Shown here piece after piece: positions 53,210 to 62,075 of a stretch of DNA of 64,000 bases; positions within the stretch are counted from its first letter, which is position 1; each line of letters starts with the position of its first letter. Position numbers and translations under genes: made by a program. The stretch is from Pseudomonadota bacterium (GTDB taxonomy: Bacteria > Pseudomonadota > Gammaproteobacteria > Steroidobacterales > Woeseiaceae). The notes under the pieces are model-generated. The model made no database searches. It saw only the letters and a list, made by a program, of their open reading frames with translations, and was not told where the DNA came from. The stretch covers positions 1 to 64,000 of the forward strand of contig JAQCAD010000001.1 of the NCBI GenBank assembly GCA_027621915.1, given 5' to 3'.

Positions 53210-55129
53210 GTGCTAAACCTCAGGCAAATCAGCATTCGTCGTGGGCGAAAACTGCTCGTCCGGAATGTGACGTTCCAGGCCCATGCCGGTCAGCGCGTGG
53301 GCGTGATCGGCGCCAACGGCAGCGGCAAGACGTCGCTGTTCGCGTTGCTATTGGGGGAGCTCGAAGCGGACGACGGTGAGCTTGGGATCGACCCTAATGA
53401 CGTCTTCGCCCACGTCGCACAGGAAAGTCCGAACTCGTCCAGCCCGGCAGTGGACTACGTAATCGATGGTGACATCGAACTGCGCAAGACAGAGGCCGCC
53501 ATCGAAAAGGGCGAAGCCAGCGCGACAAGGAACGACAAGAAACTGCATGAGCTCTATGAAAAGATGGAGGCCATAGACGGGTTTACCGCCGAATCCCGCG
53601 CAGCAAAGCTGATTAACGGCCTGGGATTCTCTACCGATGATCTTCGAAAGCCGGTTAGGGAATTTTCCGGCGGTTGGCGCATGCGCCTCAACCTCGCCAG
53701 GGCGTTGATGTGCAGATCGGACATCCTGCTGCTGGACGAGCCGACCAACCACCTCGATCTGCCGGCCATCCTGTGGCTGGAGCGCTGGCTCAAGCGCTAC
53801 GAGGGCATTCTGTTGGTCATTTCGCACGACCGCGACTTCCTTGACGAAGTGTGTACGCGCATCGGCCATATCGAAAACAACGAGATGAATTTCTATAGCG
53901 GAAACTACAGCCAGTTCGAAGCCCAACGCGCCGAGCATCTGGCGCAGCAACAGGCAATGTTCACGCGCCAGCAGAAAGACATCAAACATATCCAGGGGTT
54001 CGTGGATCGCTTCCGATACAAGGCATCAAAGGCCCGCCAGGCCCAAAGCCGGCTGAAGATGCTGGAACGCATGACATTGATCGCACCGGCACATGCGGAT
54101 TCACCGTTCCACTTTCACTTCGCGAAGCCGAAGAAGCAACCACAACACTTGCTGGGGCTGACGGATGCCGCGCTTGGTTACGCGGACAATGGCGAAGAGA
54201 TCGTGCTCGATAATGTCACGGTAAATCTTATGGCTGGAGATCGGGTTGGCCTGCTCGGCGTGAATGGCGCCGGTAAGTCCACGTTAGTCAAGGCACTGGC
54301 AAGTGGCAGTACGTTGCTATCGGGGGAACGCCTGCTCAGCAAGGACACGAAGATAGGCTATTTTGCGCAGCACCAACTCGACCTGCTTACACCGGACCAG
54401 AGCCCGCTCGATCATCTTCGACTTTATGCGCCTGACGATCGGGAATCGGATATGCGTAACTACCTCGGTCGTTTTGATTTCAGTGGCGAACGAATATTCG
54501 AACCCGTCGCGCCGTTTTCCGGCGGTGAAAAGGCGCGCCTCGTGCTGGCGCTGATGATTCGCCAGGCACCAAACCTGCTATTGCTGGACGAACCGACCAA
54601 TCACCTTGACCTTGAGATGCGCCAGGCACTGAGTATCGCACTGATCGAATACACCGGCGCGCTCGTGGTTATTTCCCATGATCGTCACCTTTTGCGAAGT
54701 GTCTGCGATGAGCTGTTGATCGTGCATGACGGCATCGTCGATCGGTTTTCCCGCAGCCTTGACGATTATCCGGCATGGCTGAAAGAGCAGCAGGACCTGC
54801 AGTCCGCAGCGGCGGCGGAAACGGTGGATCACGAAAAACAAAAGCCGCTGGTAAACAAAAAGCAGTTGCGCCAGGAAGAGGCGCAGCGGCGACAACGTTT
54901 GAAACCACTTACGGACAAGGTTCGCGAAATCGACCGACAGCTGGAAACGAGGCGCCACGCACTGCAAACCACGGAAAACAGCCTGTCTGACGAGACTATC
55001 TATACGGACCCGGAACGCAGGGATGAACTGACAGACCTTATAAAGGAGCAGTCTTCGTTGAAAACCGCGATAGATGCGCTCGAGTGGGACTGGATTGAAG
55101 CCAGCGAAGCACTGGAAAACGCGAACTAA
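53210..55129 (+). CDS. yheS: ABC-F family ATPase (YheS-like)
   Basis: A 639-residue cytosolic twin-ATPase. The first Walker A is GANGSGKTS, with signature FSGGWRMRLNLARAL and DILLLDEPTNHLD; the second has GVNGAGKST, FSGGEKARLVLAL and LLLLDEPTNHLD. There are no membrane helices. The linker and the charged C-terminal coiled coil match YheS (E. coli 637 residues). ABC-F proteins act on ribosomes. The GTG at 53210 was chosen because LNLRQISIRRG aligns with the family's start, though no good ribosome site is present; the upstream GTG reading at 53153 adds 19 unlikely residues. Confidence 0.92.
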   Translation: MLNLRQISIRRGRKLLVRNVTFQAHAGQRVGVIGANGSGKTSLFALLLGELEADDGELGIDPNDVFAHVAQESPNSSSPAVDYVIDGDIELRKTEAAIEKGEASATRNDKKLHELYEKMEAIDGFTAESRAAKLINGLGFSTDDLRKPVREFSGGWRMRLNLARALMCRSDILLLDEPTNHLDLPAILWLERWLKRYEGILLVISHDRDFLDEVCTRIGHIENNEMNFYSGNYSQFEAQRAEHLAQQQAMFTRQQKDIKHIQGFVDRFRYKASKARQAQSRLKMLERMTLIAPAHADSPFHFHFAKPKKQPQHLLGLTDAALGYADNGEEIVLDNVTVNLMAGDRVGLLGVNGAGKSTLVKALASGSTLLSGERLLSKDTKIGYFAQHQLDLLTPDQSPLDHLRLYAPDDRESDMRNYLGRFDFSGERIFEPVAPFSGGEKARLVLALMIRQAPNLLLLDEPTNHLDLEMRQALSIALIEYTGALVVISHDRHLLRSVCDELLIVHDGIVDRFSRSLDDYPAWLKEQQDLQSAAAAETVDHEKQKPLVNKKQLRQEEAQRRQRLKPLTDKVREIDRQLETRRHALQTTENSLSDETIYTDPERRDELTDLIKEQSSLKTAIDALEWDWIEASEALENAN

Positions 55130-55132
55130 ATG

Positions 55133-55246
55133 AAAAAGGGGTCGGACCCAATTTACGCCGGGGACTGAAATTAGCGAAACCACCAAAAATTGAGCGTAAA
55201 TTGGGTCCGACCCCTTTTTCTAAGAATTGGATCCGACCCCTTTTTT
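55133..55246. repeat. Large palindrome plus extra half-copy between convergent genes
   Basis: A perfect 26-base inverted repeat (55133-55158 with 55194-55219; each arm is a run of five A/T plus GGGGTCGGACCC and an AT-rich tail) encloses a 35-base loop. A further half-copy at 55225-55246 (one base changed) encodes the last residues of DbpA. It can end transcription from both sides, as it is flanked by A and T runs, and its modular copies suggest a mobile or REP-like element. Confidence 0.9.
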
Positions 55247-56659
55247 CCTGAACTCCTTCTTCTTGTCCGGGTGGCCGCGTATCTCCCTTGATCTGAACGA
55301 TCGCCCTTTGAGCTTGCCTTCCGTCAGTTTTTTGAGAGCCTCTCTGGCCGTATCGATTTTCACTGCAACATAAGACCGGTTCTCGAAAATATTAATCTTG
55401 CCGACGGCAGCGCCATCGATACCATTTTCACCGGTAAGTGCGCCAAGAATGTCACCGGGACGAATTTTTTGTTTCTTGCCTCCATCGATGAGTATTGTCG
55501 CCATCGTTGGCGGCCTCGCCGGCTCTTTGAGCAGGCTGGATGGTGGCAATGGTTCAGCGACAATTATTTGCTGCAGAAAGTCCTGCAACAGAGCAACCTT
55601 GTAGCTCTCTTTGTCACTTATCAGTGAATACGCCACCCCTTTGCTGCCGGCCCGCCCGGTTCTGCCTATTCGATGCAGGTGAATCTCCGGGTCACGGGCG
55701 ATGTGATAATTAATCACAGCTTCCAGTGAAGCAATATCGAGACCGCGGGCTGCCACATCGGTAGCTACCAACACGGCAGTGCTGTGATTCGCGAAGCGCA
55801 CCAGTGTTTCATCGCGATCGCGTTGCTCGAGATCGCCGTGTAACGCCAGCGCGGAAAAACCGTGGTCGCGAAGATCGCCAGCAATATCCTGCGCTTCACG
55901 CTTCGTATTGCAAAAGACGACCGCAGATTCAGGTCGAAACTTCAACAGCAGCAATCGCAGTGCAGTCAGGCGATCGCCATCGTTGTCAACTTCAAAGAAG
56001 CGCTGGCTGATCGTTTCGCCATCGTGTGTGGACTCGACCTTCGCCATCACCGGCTTGATCATGACCCGTTTTGCAACGGACTGAATTTCATCCGGATAGG
56101 TCGCACTGAAGAGCAACGTCTGACGTACCTTCGGCAATTGCTCGATTATGATGTCGATGGTGTCCTGAAAACCCATGTCGAGCATACGATCTGCCTCGTC
56201 CAATACCAGCGTGGTCAGACCGTCGAAATTCAATGTGCCCTTTCGCAGATGGTCTTCGACCCGCCCTGGAGTGCCTACAACAATATGCGCGCCGTGTGCG
56301 AGCGAATCTGCCTGCGCACGAAAGGGAGTGCCACCGCAGAGGATTGAGATTTTCACATTCCTGGTAGTGCGCGCCAGACGACGGATTTCCTTGGCGACCT
56401 GGTCTGCAAGTTCCCGTGTCGGACAAAGCACCAGTGACTGCGCCTTGAGGTTCGACGAGTCGAGTTTGGACAGCAAGCCGAGGCCAAATGCGGCGGTTTT
56501 ACCGGATCCCGTCTTGCCCTGTGCGATGACATCCTGACCCGCCAGAATAGGCGGCAAACTCTGCGCCTGAATTGGTGTCATCGCCTCGAAACCGAGGGAA
56601 TCGAGATTACTCAACAAGTCGGCACTCAGTTCAAGCGAAGAAAAGGCGGTCTGGCTCAA
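55220..56659 (-). CDS. dbpA: ATP-dependent RNA helicase DbpA
   Basis: A 479-residue DEAD-box helicase that remodels 23S rRNA during large-subunit assembly. Motifs are TPIQAQSLPPIL (Q), AQGKTGSGKT (I), PTRELADQV (Ia), VLDEADRMLDMG (II), FSATYP (III), HRIGRTGRAGSKG (VI), and then a DbpA RNA-binding domain with PGDILGALTGENGI. The TTG at 56659 has AGGG 7 bases upstream and gives an N-terminus like E. coli DbpA; an ATG at 56746 would overlap the DUF1415 gene. Its last residues (GVGSNS) come from the palindromic repeat. Confidence 0.93.
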   Translation of the reverse strand: MSQTAFSSLELSADLLSNLDSLGFEAMTPIQAQSLPPILAGQDVIAQGKTGSGKTAAFGLGLLSKLDSSNLKAQSLVLCPTRELADQVAKEIRRLARTTRNVKISILCGGTPFRAQADSLAHGAHIVVGTPGRVEDHLRKGTLNFDGLTTLVLDEADRMLDMGFQDTIDIIIEQLPKVRQTLLFSATYPDEIQSVAKRVMIKPVMAKVESTHDGETISQRFFEVDNDGDRLTALRLLLLKFRPESAVVFCNTKREAQDIAGDLRDHGFSALALHGDLEQRDRDETLVRFANHSTAVLVATDVAARGLDIASLEAVINYHIARDPEIHLHRIGRTGRAGSKGVAYSLISDKESYKVALLQDFLQQIIVAEPLPPSSLLKEPARPPTMATILIDGGKKQKIRPGDILGALTGENGIDGAAVGKINIFENRSYVAVKIDTAREALKKLTEGKLKGRSFRSREIRGHPDKKKEFRKKGVGSNS

Positions 56660-56726
56660 TGTATTGCCCTGGATTATTTTTACGAAACGTGGTGTGACTG
56701 GTGCGCAGCTTACACCGGGCAGCAGG

Positions 56727-57287
56727 TCAGTGTTCCCTTTTGGCATCGTCGAAGCAGGACTGCATCAGCGCAACGAGCTTATCCTTACCCAGGCGATTCA
56801 TCGTCGCAATGTTCCTCTCCGGGACCTGGTCAACTTCCGGATAGCCTGCAATAGCCTGTTCGAGACTTTCCTCCCGAATGAGATGCAACATTGGATAGGG
56901 CGAACGGTTCGTGAAATTTCCTACGTCGTCCGGCCTTGTTCCGGCAAACTGATAGTCCGGATGAAAGCTGGCAATCTGGTAGACGCCTTCCAGGCCCATT
57001 TGTACGAGCAGTTCATCAGCCAGGCTCAAGAACTGATTGTAGTGATAAAAGTCCTGTAACACGCCAGGGTGAATCAACAAGGTCGTTTCAACTGCGGAGT
57101 CCTTGCCAAGCAGCGTCAATTCCGTTTCCAGCGCTATCAGCAACTGCTCTTCGGTTGTCGCACCAGATGCCACAAAACGCACGCGATCTGTTGTCAACTC
57201 ACGACTCGCGAACGGGCAAAGATTCAAACCTATTACAATGGTTTTCACCCACTGCCGCACTACATCAGTTACGTTTTCGTTACTCAA
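56727..57287 (-). CDS. DUF1415 family protein
   Basis: A 186-residue protein recognisable as DUF1415 from VVRQWVKTIVIGLNLCPFA at the start, ASFHPDYQFAG and then NFTNRSPYPMLHLIREES, all strongly conserved in gammaproteobacteria. The conserved Cys and His could be catalytic or metal-binding, but no function is known to me. It starts 3 bases after the permease stop and ends about 67 bases before dbpA, so it may be read from the importer transcript. Confidence 0.9.
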   Translation of the reverse strand: MSNENVTDVVRQWVKTIVIGLNLCPFASRELTTDRVRFVASGATTEEQLLIALETELTLLGKDSAVETTLLIHPGVLQDFYHYNQFLSLADELLVQMGLEGVYQIASFHPDYQFAGTRPDDVGNFTNRSPYPMLHLIREESLEQAIAGYPEVDQVPERNIATMNRLGKDKLVALMQSCFDDAKREH

Positions 57288-57290
57288 GAA

Positions 57291-58247
57291 TCAGCCAGCC
57301 TTGTGCTGCGAGCGCCATCTGTCGATCAGCACGGCGACAACGATGACGGCGCCGGTTATCAATCGCTTGCTGGGCTCGGTGACACCAATCTGTGCGAGGC
57401 CGTTCTGGAGAATCGCGATGATGAGCACGCCAGCAAATGCGCCGACGACAGATCCCCGGCCTCCCATCAAACTCGTCCCACCGATTACGGCCGCCGCAAT
57501 TGCGGACAATTCGAGGCCAATGCCGGCGTTTGGATCCGCCGAACCCAGGTACGCGGCATTAAAAATCCCGCCAAGACCCGCCAGTGCGCCGGACACTGCC
57601 AACACCAGGAAGCGATAAGGGCGACTATCAATGCCGGACATTCGCGCCGCCCTTTCGTTTGTGCCGATCGCCACGATGTAACGGCCGAGTACCGTTCTCG
57701 TCAGTAGAAACTGGCCTGCGATGACCAGCACCAATGAAAAAATCAGGGCACCGGAAACGCCTGCGACCGGCAATGGCAAAGCAATTTTTTGAATCGCAGC
57801 TCCTATATAGACCGTCTGCGAATCAGTGGTGAGATACGCCAGGCCCCGAGCCATCTCGAGCATTCCCAATGTAACAATAAACGATGGAAGCGAAAGGTAT
57901 GACACCAGGAGTCCATTGACCGACCCGCAAACCAGGCCGGCAACCAGGCCCATTAAGCATGCCAACGGAATCGGCATTCCCAAACTGACAACTGCAACGC
58001 CAACCACGCTAGCACTAAAGCCAAGAACCGCTCCGACTGACAGATCGATTCCCGCCACAATCAGGACCAGGGTCATTCCAACAGTGACGGTGGTTAACGC
58101 CGGCAACTGATTGAGAATCGTTTTAAGTGTCGCCAAAGTAAAAAAGTTCTCTGCGACAATTCCGAAAAAGATGATTAACAGAATCAGCGACGCGAGAATG
58201 AAATTCTCTTCAACGTGCCTTTTGAGTAAATTGATAACCGTCATCAT
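57291..58247 (-). CDS. Ribose-type ABC importer permease
   Basis: A 318-residue permease of the CUT2 (RbsC-like) family with eight to ten membrane helices. The cytoplasmic loop signature GTNERAARMSGI couples it to the ATPase, and DLSVGAVLGFSASVVGVAV and GGIFNAAYLGSADPNAGIGLELSAIAAAVIGGTSLMGGRGS (read in parts) are characteristic. Its start overlaps the ATPase stop by one base. It works with the two following entries to import a pentose or nucleoside. Confidence 0.93.
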   Translation of the reverse strand: MMTVINLLKRHVEENFILASLILLIIFFGIVAENFFTLATLKTILNQLPALTTVTVGMTLVLIVAGIDLSVGAVLGFSASVVGVAVVSLGMPIPLACLMGLVAGLVCGSVNGLLVSYLSLPSFIVTLGMLEMARGLAYLTTDSQTVYIGAAIQKIALPLPVAGVSGALIFSLVLVIAGQFLLTRTVLGRYIVAIGTNERAARMSGIDSRPYRFLVLAVSGALAGLGGIFNAAYLGSADPNAGIGLELSAIAAAVIGGTSLMGGRGSVVGAFAGVLIIAILQNGLAQIGVTEPSKRLITGAVIVVAVLIDRWRSQHKAG

Positions 58248-59815
58248 CAGTTGTGATTGATTGACATATCGGCCACGGATCGCTCGGACCTGGTACGTGG
58301 CAGTCCTGAAGCGAATTCCTGAAATGCGGTGGCCAGAATTTCCGTCTCAGACCAGTTGCCACGTTCAAATTCCTTGACCAGTTTCCGATCAGACAGCACG
58401 AGTATGCGGCCGCATACCGTCATCAGTTCGTCGATCTCACTGGATACAATAAGTAAAGATTTTCCCATGCGTTGCATTTCAAACAAGAGCCTGTAAATCG
58501 CAACTTTCGTGCCGACATCCACGCCGCGGGTTGGTTCGTCGAACAAGAAAATCGTCGAGTCGCAATGAAGCCACCTGGCGATCAGTGCCTTCTGCTGATT
58601 ACCGCCACTCAGTTGATCGATGTCCTGACGCACGCTGGCACACTTGATATCGAGCTTCGTTGCAAGGTCGGATCCGGCGACTGATTCCCTTTTGGCATCG
58701 ACCAATCCAAGTGTCGAAGCCAATCGACGAAGGCCCGGCAGCGTGATGTTGGTGAGAACTGACTTGCCGGCAAAAAGCCCCATGGACTGTCGGTCCTCGG
58801 GCAGAAATCCGATACCGACTTTTACGGCGTGACTGGCGCTCCTGATCGATATCTTTCCGGATTCCGTACAGCGTCGGACACTCCCCCCTTTCAACGGCTC
58901 CAATCCAAACAACGCCTCAAGCAGTTCGCTCCTCCCTGACCCCGCCAATCCTGCAATGCCCACAATCTCCCCTTCGTGAAGAGTCAGACTGATGGGGTTG
59001 GGCAGGTCGGTCGTCGTGATGCCAACTGCCTCGAGTACAGGCGTTTTCCTGTGCCACGCAGGTGGCAAGTCTCCGGTGTCGCGGTTTTTTTTGCCAATCA
59101 TTCTGTCAACCAGGTCGGGTACGGACGTAGTGCTCGTCGGCAAAGAGGCAACAACCTGTCCGTCCCTTAAGACTGTAATCGTATCCGATACGTCGAGAAC
59201 GTCATCCAAACGGTGACTGATGTAAATAACAGATGTGCCCGCCGCTGCAATCCCTTTGATGATCTCGTGCAAGCGATCGACCTGATGACCGGCGAGCGCT
59301 GAGGTAGGCTCATCAAGGATCAATAGTCGACAGTCCGAGGCCAGTGCCTTCGCCAGTTCCAGAAGCTGCTGGTCCGCGAGGCTGAGTTGCTCGGCCAGCG
59401 TATCGGGAGATTCTTGTTGCAGCCCAACCAGTTTCATCAACTGTTTTGCTGTTTGATTCAATTCGCCGTTCAGAACAAAGAAGTTTTTCTGTGGCAATTT
59501 TCTGAGAAAAAGATTTTCGGCCAGGGTGAGCGTGCCGATTATGCTCAGTTCCTGCGCGGCGCAGGATATGCCGGCCGCAAAGGCCTCCTTCGGGCCGGAC
59601 GGGTTATAGCGAAGCCCATCCAGATAAATTTCACCATTATCAGGCTGCACGAAACCCGCCAGTATATTGACCAACGTCGATTTTCCTGCGCCGTTCTCGC
59701 CAACGATGGCATGAATCTCACCGCGCACCACCGATAAGTTCACGTCGATGAGAACGGGAGTCGAATACGACTTGCCAAGGTTCCTGATCGAAAGTCGCGC
59801 GTTGTTCATGTCCAC
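58247..59815 (-). CDS. Ribose-type ABC importer ATP-binding protein (double NBD)
   Basis: A 522-residue RbsA/MglA-like ATPase with two nucleotide-binding halves. The first has Walker A GENGAGKST, signature LSLADQQLLELAKAL and LLILDEPTSAL. The second has a degenerate Walker A (GLAGSGRSE) and LSGGNQQKALIARWL with IFLFDEPTRGVD, as is usual in CUT2 systems. The start may be GTG 59815 or ATG 59809. It lies 5 bases after the binding-protein gene. Confidence 0.93.
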   Translation of the reverse strand: MDMNNARLSIRNLGKSYSTPVLIDVNLSVVRGEIHAIVGENGAGKSTLVNILAGFVQPDNGEIYLDGLRYNPSGPKEAFAAGISCAAQELSIIGTLTLAENLFLRKLPQKNFFVLNGELNQTAKQLMKLVGLQQESPDTLAEQLSLADQQLLELAKALASDCRLLILDEPTSALAGHQVDRLHEIIKGIAAAGTSVIYISHRLDDVLDVSDTITVLRDGQVVASLPTSTTSVPDLVDRMIGKKNRDTGDLPPAWHRKTPVLEAVGITTTDLPNPISLTLHEGEIVGIAGLAGSGRSELLEALFGLEPLKGGSVRRCTESGKISIRSASHAVKVGIGFLPEDRQSMGLFAGKSVLTNITLPGLRRLASTLGLVDAKRESVAGSDLATKLDIKCASVRQDIDQLSGGNQQKALIARWLHCDSTIFLFDEPTRGVDVGTKVAIYRLLFEMQRMGKSLLIVSSEIDELMTVCGRILVLSDRKLVKEFERGNWSETEILATAFQEFASGLPRTRSERSVADMSINHN

Positions 59816-59820
59816 ACGGC

Positions 59821-60801
59821 TCAGTTGATAGTGTCGGCAGTAATCAAATCGACGGCGGTAATTTTGTCAGCCAGTACGGCGCCTGATTTCAGCGCATCAA
59901 GTGCGTACTCAATACCATTAACGGCCAGAAGCCCTGCGTATTGGTCGAGCGTCGCCAAAATGACTTTGCGCTTTATCAGGTCGCGAACGGCCGAAATATT
60001 ATCGATGCCAATTATCTTTATCTGGCCGCTCTTGCCGGCCTGGGTCACGGCAGCGGCCGCACCCAGTGCCATATTGTCATTGGCGCACAGAATGGCTGCC
60101 AGATCCGGATGCTGAACTAGAATGCCGGAAGTCACTGTGACGGCCTGAGTCTGATCCCACTGCGCGCTCTGTTGCGCAACGACATCAAGCCCCCTGTCGA
60201 CCATGGCTTTCAGAAAGCCGGCAGTACGTCGTTGCGAGTTATGGGCCGTTGGCACGCCCTCGAGGATGGCCACTTTCTGGCCAGCGGTCAGCTGTGCGCC
60301 CAAATACTGGCCAACCATTTCCGCACCGACGAAATTGTCGGGCCCGACAAACGGGACAGTCAGATCGTATTCCTTGAGGATATCTTCATCCAATCGGTTG
60401 TCGATGTTGATGATGACGATTCCCGCTGCGCTCGCGCGGGCCAGCGCAGGTATCAGGGCTTTTGAGTCCGCCGGTGCTATCACAATGGCATCGGCGCCGG
60501 CGGAAATCATCTGGTCAACCAGCGCCACTTGCTGTGCCAGATCGATTTCGTTTTTTATTCCATTAACAATTAGCCGATACCGATCCTCATGCGACGCCTG
60601 ATGCTCCCGGGCACCCGCCGCCATGGTGACAAAATACTCGTTCGCCAAAGACTTCATTATCAGGGCAACCGTCGGGCGCTCGCTTTTGTCGCCGCTTGAG
60701 GCAACATCACGATTGGACTCAACCGAATCGCCGCAGGCAACGACGAGCAAACAAAGAACTACTGACAAAAACTTTTTTGAATGCCTCACAGGCCGCTCCA
60801 T
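59821..60801 (-). CDS. Ribose-type periplasmic substrate-binding lipoprotein
   Basis: A 326-residue sugar-binding protein of the RbsB type. The signal ends VVACG, a lipobox, so it is tethered to the inner membrane. Two-lobe features include RPTVALIMKSLANEYFVTM, SAGADAIVIAPADS, AAGIVIINIDNRLD and CANDNMALGAAAAV. The ligand is likely a pentose, nucleoside or related sugar; with a divergent nucleoside hydrolase a nucleoside or ribose is the best guess. ATG 60801 was chosen over TTG 60807; neither has a clear ribosome site. Confidence 0.9.
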   Translation of the reverse strand: MERPVRHSKKFLSVVLCLLVVACGDSVESNRDVASSGDKSERPTVALIMKSLANEYFVTMAAGAREHQASHEDRYRLIVNGIKNEIDLAQQVALVDQMISAGADAIVIAPADSKALIPALARASAAGIVIINIDNRLDEDILKEYDLTVPFVGPDNFVGAEMVGQYLGAQLTAGQKVAILEGVPTAHNSQRRTAGFLKAMVDRGLDVVAQQSAQWDQTQAVTVTSGILVQHPDLAAILCANDNMALGAAAAVTQAGKSGQIKIIGIDNISAVRDLIKRKVILATLDQYAGLLAVNGIEYALDALKSGAVLADKITAVDLITADTIN

Positions 60802-60979
60802 TGGCAATCGCCAGTCCGTTCCGAAAGTCGATATACTCTACCCGATCACCGCTGGCAAAATCGAATCAAAGCTACGGCGATTGCAATCAATTTCCATCTG
60901 TACGAGACGTCGCGCGTCAGCGGCGACTTCAGGGACGAATGGACATGTGGCTGGATTTGAGAAAGCTGAAGGTCGACCG

Positions 60980-62023
60980 ATGACACGACTGTTTCCCATG
61001 TTGATAGGCATTTTGAGTCTGGCCGACATTCGTGTCGCTGTAGCGCAGGTCGATTACCCGGTTCCCATCATCTTTGACACTGATTTTGTCATGCCACCGT
61101 CGGACGACAGCATGGCCCTGATGCTGGCGTTACAATCACCCGAGATTGAGATTCTTGGTATTACGACTGTTGCCGGCAACGACAGTCTCGAGCGAGCCAC
61201 GTCAGACGTATTACGAATGCTGGAAATTGCCAACCAAGCCGGGATCGCCGTTTATCAGGGCGCGGACATGCCACTGGTTCACGAGAAGAGTGACTATGCC
61301 GTCCGAAAATATGGCAATTGGTACTCGAATGAAGCGCCGCCAATTCCGCCTGGCGGGTTTGCAACCAAAAAAGCCGAAGACGAAACTGCGGTTTCTTTTA
61401 TTGTTCGAACCGTCATGTCCCGGCCGCAACAGGTCACACTGGTTGCGATCGGACCACTTACCAACATTGCTCAGGCGATTCGGGCGGAGCCCGGATTTGC
61501 GAAAAACGTAAAGCAGCTGGTGATCATGGGCGGGGCAGTAGCATTGTTACCGGATGGCGCCGGGAACATGACGCCCAATGCCGAATTCAATTTCTGGGTC
61601 GATCCGGAAGCGGCGTACGTGACGCTTCGATCTGGAATACCGATAGAGTTGTCCCCGCTGAATGTCTCGCGAAAATCGGCGTTAACGAAAGCGTGGTACG
61701 AAAAAATCGTTGCTGTCGAGACGCCGCTGACACAACTATTGAGAGAAACCCTGGGACACCAATTCGAGAGCGAGCCCGACAGGGCCTGGTTAATGTATGA
61801 CCAGATCGCGATGGCGAGCGTCATTGATCCAACGCTGGTGACTTCAGAACGCCTTTACGTCGACGTAGATATCGACCATGGCATCAACTACGGTGTGTCA
61901 GTTGCTGGGCGTGAAATCTGGCCCGGCGCCGAAGGAGCGCAGCAGATCAATGTTCAGTACGAGCTTGACTGGCCCCGGTTCATCGAGATGTTTGTTGAAA
62001 GGGTCCAGAAACCTGTGCATTAA
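60980..62023 (+). CDS. Exported inosine-uridine-preferring nucleoside hydrolase family protein
   Basis: A 347-residue nucleoside hydrolase that splits ribonucleosides into base and ribose. An N-terminal signal peptide (MTRLFPMLIGILSLADIRVAVA) points to the periplasm. The calcium/ribose motif, normally D-T-D-x-G-x-D-D, reads D-T-D-F-V-M-P-P-S-D-D, a longer loop; LGITTVAGN, VAIGPLTNIAQ, NAEFNFWVDPEAA and the later D-based ligands look intact. AAGG lies 8 bases before ATG 60980. It is divergent from a ribose-type importer, giving a logical pair of periplasmic hydrolysis and ribose uptake. Confidence 0.9.
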   Translation: MTRLFPMLIGILSLADIRVAVAQVDYPVPIIFDTDFVMPPSDDSMALMLALQSPEIEILGITTVAGNDSLERATSDVLRMLEIANQAGIAVYQGADMPLVHEKSDYAVRKYGNWYSNEAPPIPPGGFATKKAEDETAVSFIVRTVMSRPQQVTLVAIGPLTNIAQAIRAEPGFAKNVKQLVIMGGAVALLPDGAGNMTPNAEFNFWVDPEAAYVTLRSGIPIELSPLNVSRKSALTKAWYEKIVAVETPLTQLLRETLGHQFESEPDRAWLMYDQIAMASVIDPTLVTSERLYVDVDIDHGINYGVSVAGREIWPGAEGAQQINVQYELDWPRFIEMFVERVQKPVH

Positions 62024-62047
62024 AAAAGGGGCCGGACGGCCCCTTTT
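62024..62047. terminator. Bidirectional terminator hairpin
   Basis: AAAAGGGGCC at 62024-62033 pairs with GGCCCCTTTT at 62038-62047, directly overlapping the nucleoside hydrolase stop region. The A and T tracts on both sides let it end transcription from either gene of the convergent pair. Confidence 0.88.
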
Positions 62048-62075
62048 CAGCGCTTTCGGCGAGAACTTCCGATCG

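Noticed and set aside
56660-56746. ATG-initiated extension of DbpA
   Set aside because: It overlaps the DUF1415 gene and adds residues absent from the family; TTG 56659 has an AGGG ribosome site.
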